64,000 nt of DNA from Nitrospira sp. (lineage in GTDB: Bacteria; Nitrospirota; Nitrospiria; Nitrospirales; Nitrospiraceae), in contig CP054184.1 of assembly GCA_015709715.1 (NCBI GenBank), positions 248,001 through 312,000 of the forward strand. Reading direction: 5' to 3'. The translations under genes and the position numbers were made by a program. Below the pieces are notes generated by a model. It was not told where the DNA came from. It made no database searches and saw nothing but the letters and a program-made list of their open reading frames with translations. Of the stretch, positions 62,907 through 64,000 are shown in pieces (position 1 is the stretch's first letter; each line of letters opens with the position of its first letter).

Positions 62907-64000
62907 TTATGCCTTCTCTGTCGCGACCGGATACCCCATCTCGCGATACTCGCGTAACTTGTTCCGCAGCGTCCTGATGCTGATGCCCAATTCCTTCGCC
63001 GCATGGGTTCGGTTGTCTTTGACGCGAGCCAGCGTCTTGAAAATCAGCTCTCGCTCCATCTCCCACAAGGATCCATGGGTGGAGGGTATCGCCGCGGCAG
63101 GCAGAGGCGGCTCCCCTTCCCGCACCGGAACCGCCCCATCCCCAAGCATCAGGTGATCAACATCGATCGCTCCACCGCCAGCCACCAACACGGCGCGTTC
63201 GATGACGTTCTCCAATTCCCGAACGTTCCCCTTCCAAGTTCGACTCTGCAGGTCCGCGACGGCGCGGTCGGTCAAGGTCGGTGAGGTAATCCCATTCCGC
63301 TGCGCCGAAGCCCGAAGGAAATGTCTTGCCAGAAGCGGAATATCGCCCGACCGCTCACGCAACGGCGGGACGCTGACCGGAAACACGTTCAGGCGATAGA
63401 ACAAGTCCTCGCGAAAACGGCCTTGCGTCACTTCGTGATAGAGCGACCGATTCGTGGTCGCAATCACTCGAATGTTGACCGGCACCGGCTCGCGGCCGCC
63501 CACGCGATCCACCTCACGCTCCTGCAAAACTCGTAACAGCTTCGCCTGCAAGCCCAGATTCATTTCGCTGATTTCGTCGAGGAAGAGCGTGCCGGTATGG
63601 GCCATTTCAAACTTCCCCAGTTTCTTGTTCAGCGCGCCGGTGAAGGCGCCGCGCTCATGGCCGAACAACTCGCTCTCCAGCAAGCTGTCCGGCAAGGCGG
63701 CGCAATTGAGCGCCACGAACGGACGATGGGCGCGAGGACTGCGGGCGTGGATGTAGCGAGCCAGCAGTTCCTTTCCTGTCCCACTTTCACCGCTGATCAA
63801 CACGGTGGCTTGACTGGACGCCACCCCTTCCAACGTCGTCAACAGCCGGATCATCCCGGGGTCCTGGGTCAAGATCGCACGAGCCTCGGTGGTCGCCGGC
63901 GCATCCTGTTCGTCCGTGGCCGTCGTGGCCTGCAGATTGAGGATCACCCGCTCGAGCAGATCGGTCGAAAACGGCTTCAGGATATAATCGTTCGCCCCGC
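62907..64000 (-). CDS. Sigma-54-dependent response regulator, FlrC/FleR type (N-terminus beyond window)
   Basis: The frame stays open to the window end. The visible 5' part ends a receiver domain (GANDYILKPFSTDLLERV), so the first codons lie outside; GTG 63947 is an internal codon. Next comes the AAA+ domain with Walker A GESGTGKE, the sigma-54-contact motif GAFTGA (ERGAFTGALNKK) and Walker B TLFLDEI. The C-terminus is a Fis-type HTH (THAAKELGISIRTLRNKLREY). It is a FlrC/FleR-like activator that would drive the -24/-12 promoters found before flgB, flgF and fliL. Its kinase (FlrB-like) is probably outside the window. Confidence 0.93.
   Translation of the reverse strand, partial: GANDYILKPFSTDLLERVILNLQATTATDEQDAPATTEARAILTQDPGMIRLLTTLEGVASSQATVLISGESGTGKELLARYIHARSPRAHRPFVALNCAALPDSLLESELFGHERGAFTGALNKKLGKFEMAHTGTLFLDEISEMNLGLQAKLLRVLQEREVDRVGGREPVPVNIRVIATTNRSLYHEVTQGRFREDLFYRLNVFPVSVPPLRERSGDIPLLARHFLRASAQRNGITSPTLTDRAVADLQSRTWKGNVRELENVIERAVLVAGGGAIDVDHLMLGDGAVPVREGEPPLPAAAIPSTHGSLWEMERELIFKTLARVKDNRTHAAKELGISIRTLRNKLREYREMGYPVATEKA

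Overview
The window looks like the main motility and chemotaxis locus of a Gram-negative bacterium. P-ring (FlgI) and L-ring (FlgH) genes show that it has an outer membrane. The gene order, high GC, CsrA/FliW switch, joint use of sigma-54 and sigma-28, and the styles of CheA, FliH and FlhF suggest the phylum Nitrospirota, most likely a Nitrospira-like nitrite oxidiser. That placement is inferred from gene content; no search was run. Almost every gene lies on the minus strand. The exceptions are a MinD-like ATPase gene (4299-5261) and an HD-GYP/hybrid-kinase pair (27237-31292). No tRNA, rRNA, CRISPR array or insertion sequence was recognised.

Layout by coordinate (minus-strand genes are transcribed right to left). 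1-3767: chemotaxis genes cheA (cut by the window edge), cheZ, cheY and a cheR split by an in-frame TAG. 3876-5261: a small excisionase-type HTH gene and a divergent MinD/ParA-like ATPase. 5238-9304: late flagellar genes for a PilZ protein, a FliT-like chaperone, FliS, FliD, FlaG and a short flagellin FliC, the last with its own sigma-28 promoter and a leader that looks like a CsrA target. 9537-26743: a flagellin-linked glycan island of about 17 kb. It has a ColD-like sugar 3-dehydratase (active-site Lys replaced by His), an SDR, a heptose-kinase-like GHMP enzyme, a sugar-1-phosphate nucleotidyltransferase, a split transketolase, a B12-binding radical SAM enzyme, a 1440-residue multi-domain glycosyltransferase, three further glycosyltransferases and one unknown protein.

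27237-31292: HD-GYP protein and a BarA-like hybrid kinase. 31373-35414: fliW, csrA, flgL, flgK, flgN and flgM, with sigma-28 promoters before csrA and flgM. 35430-40287: rod and ring operon flgF, flgG, flgA, flgH, flgI and flgJ-like, behind a good sigma-54 promoter. 40506-51862: a degenerate GGDEF protein, fliA, flhG, flhF, flhA, flhB, fliR, fliQ, fliP, fliO, fliN, fliM and fliL, with a strong sigma-54 promoter in front of fliL. 52086-62798: flgE, a short flgD, fliK, a MotE-like gene, fliJ, fliI, a REC-FliH fusion, fliG, fliF, fliE, flgC and flgB, with a sigma-54 candidate before flgB and a terminator after flgE. 62907-64000: a FlrC-type sigma-54 activator, cut by the right edge.

Together the genes suggest a three-tier programme. 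FlrC and sigma-54 drive hook and basal-body operons. FliA, restrained by FlgM until hook completion, drives fliC, flgM and csrA-fliW. FliW and CsrA then tune flagellin translation. The least ordinary parts are the glycan island, the response-regulator/FliH fusion, the interrupted cheR and the modified CheA linker.
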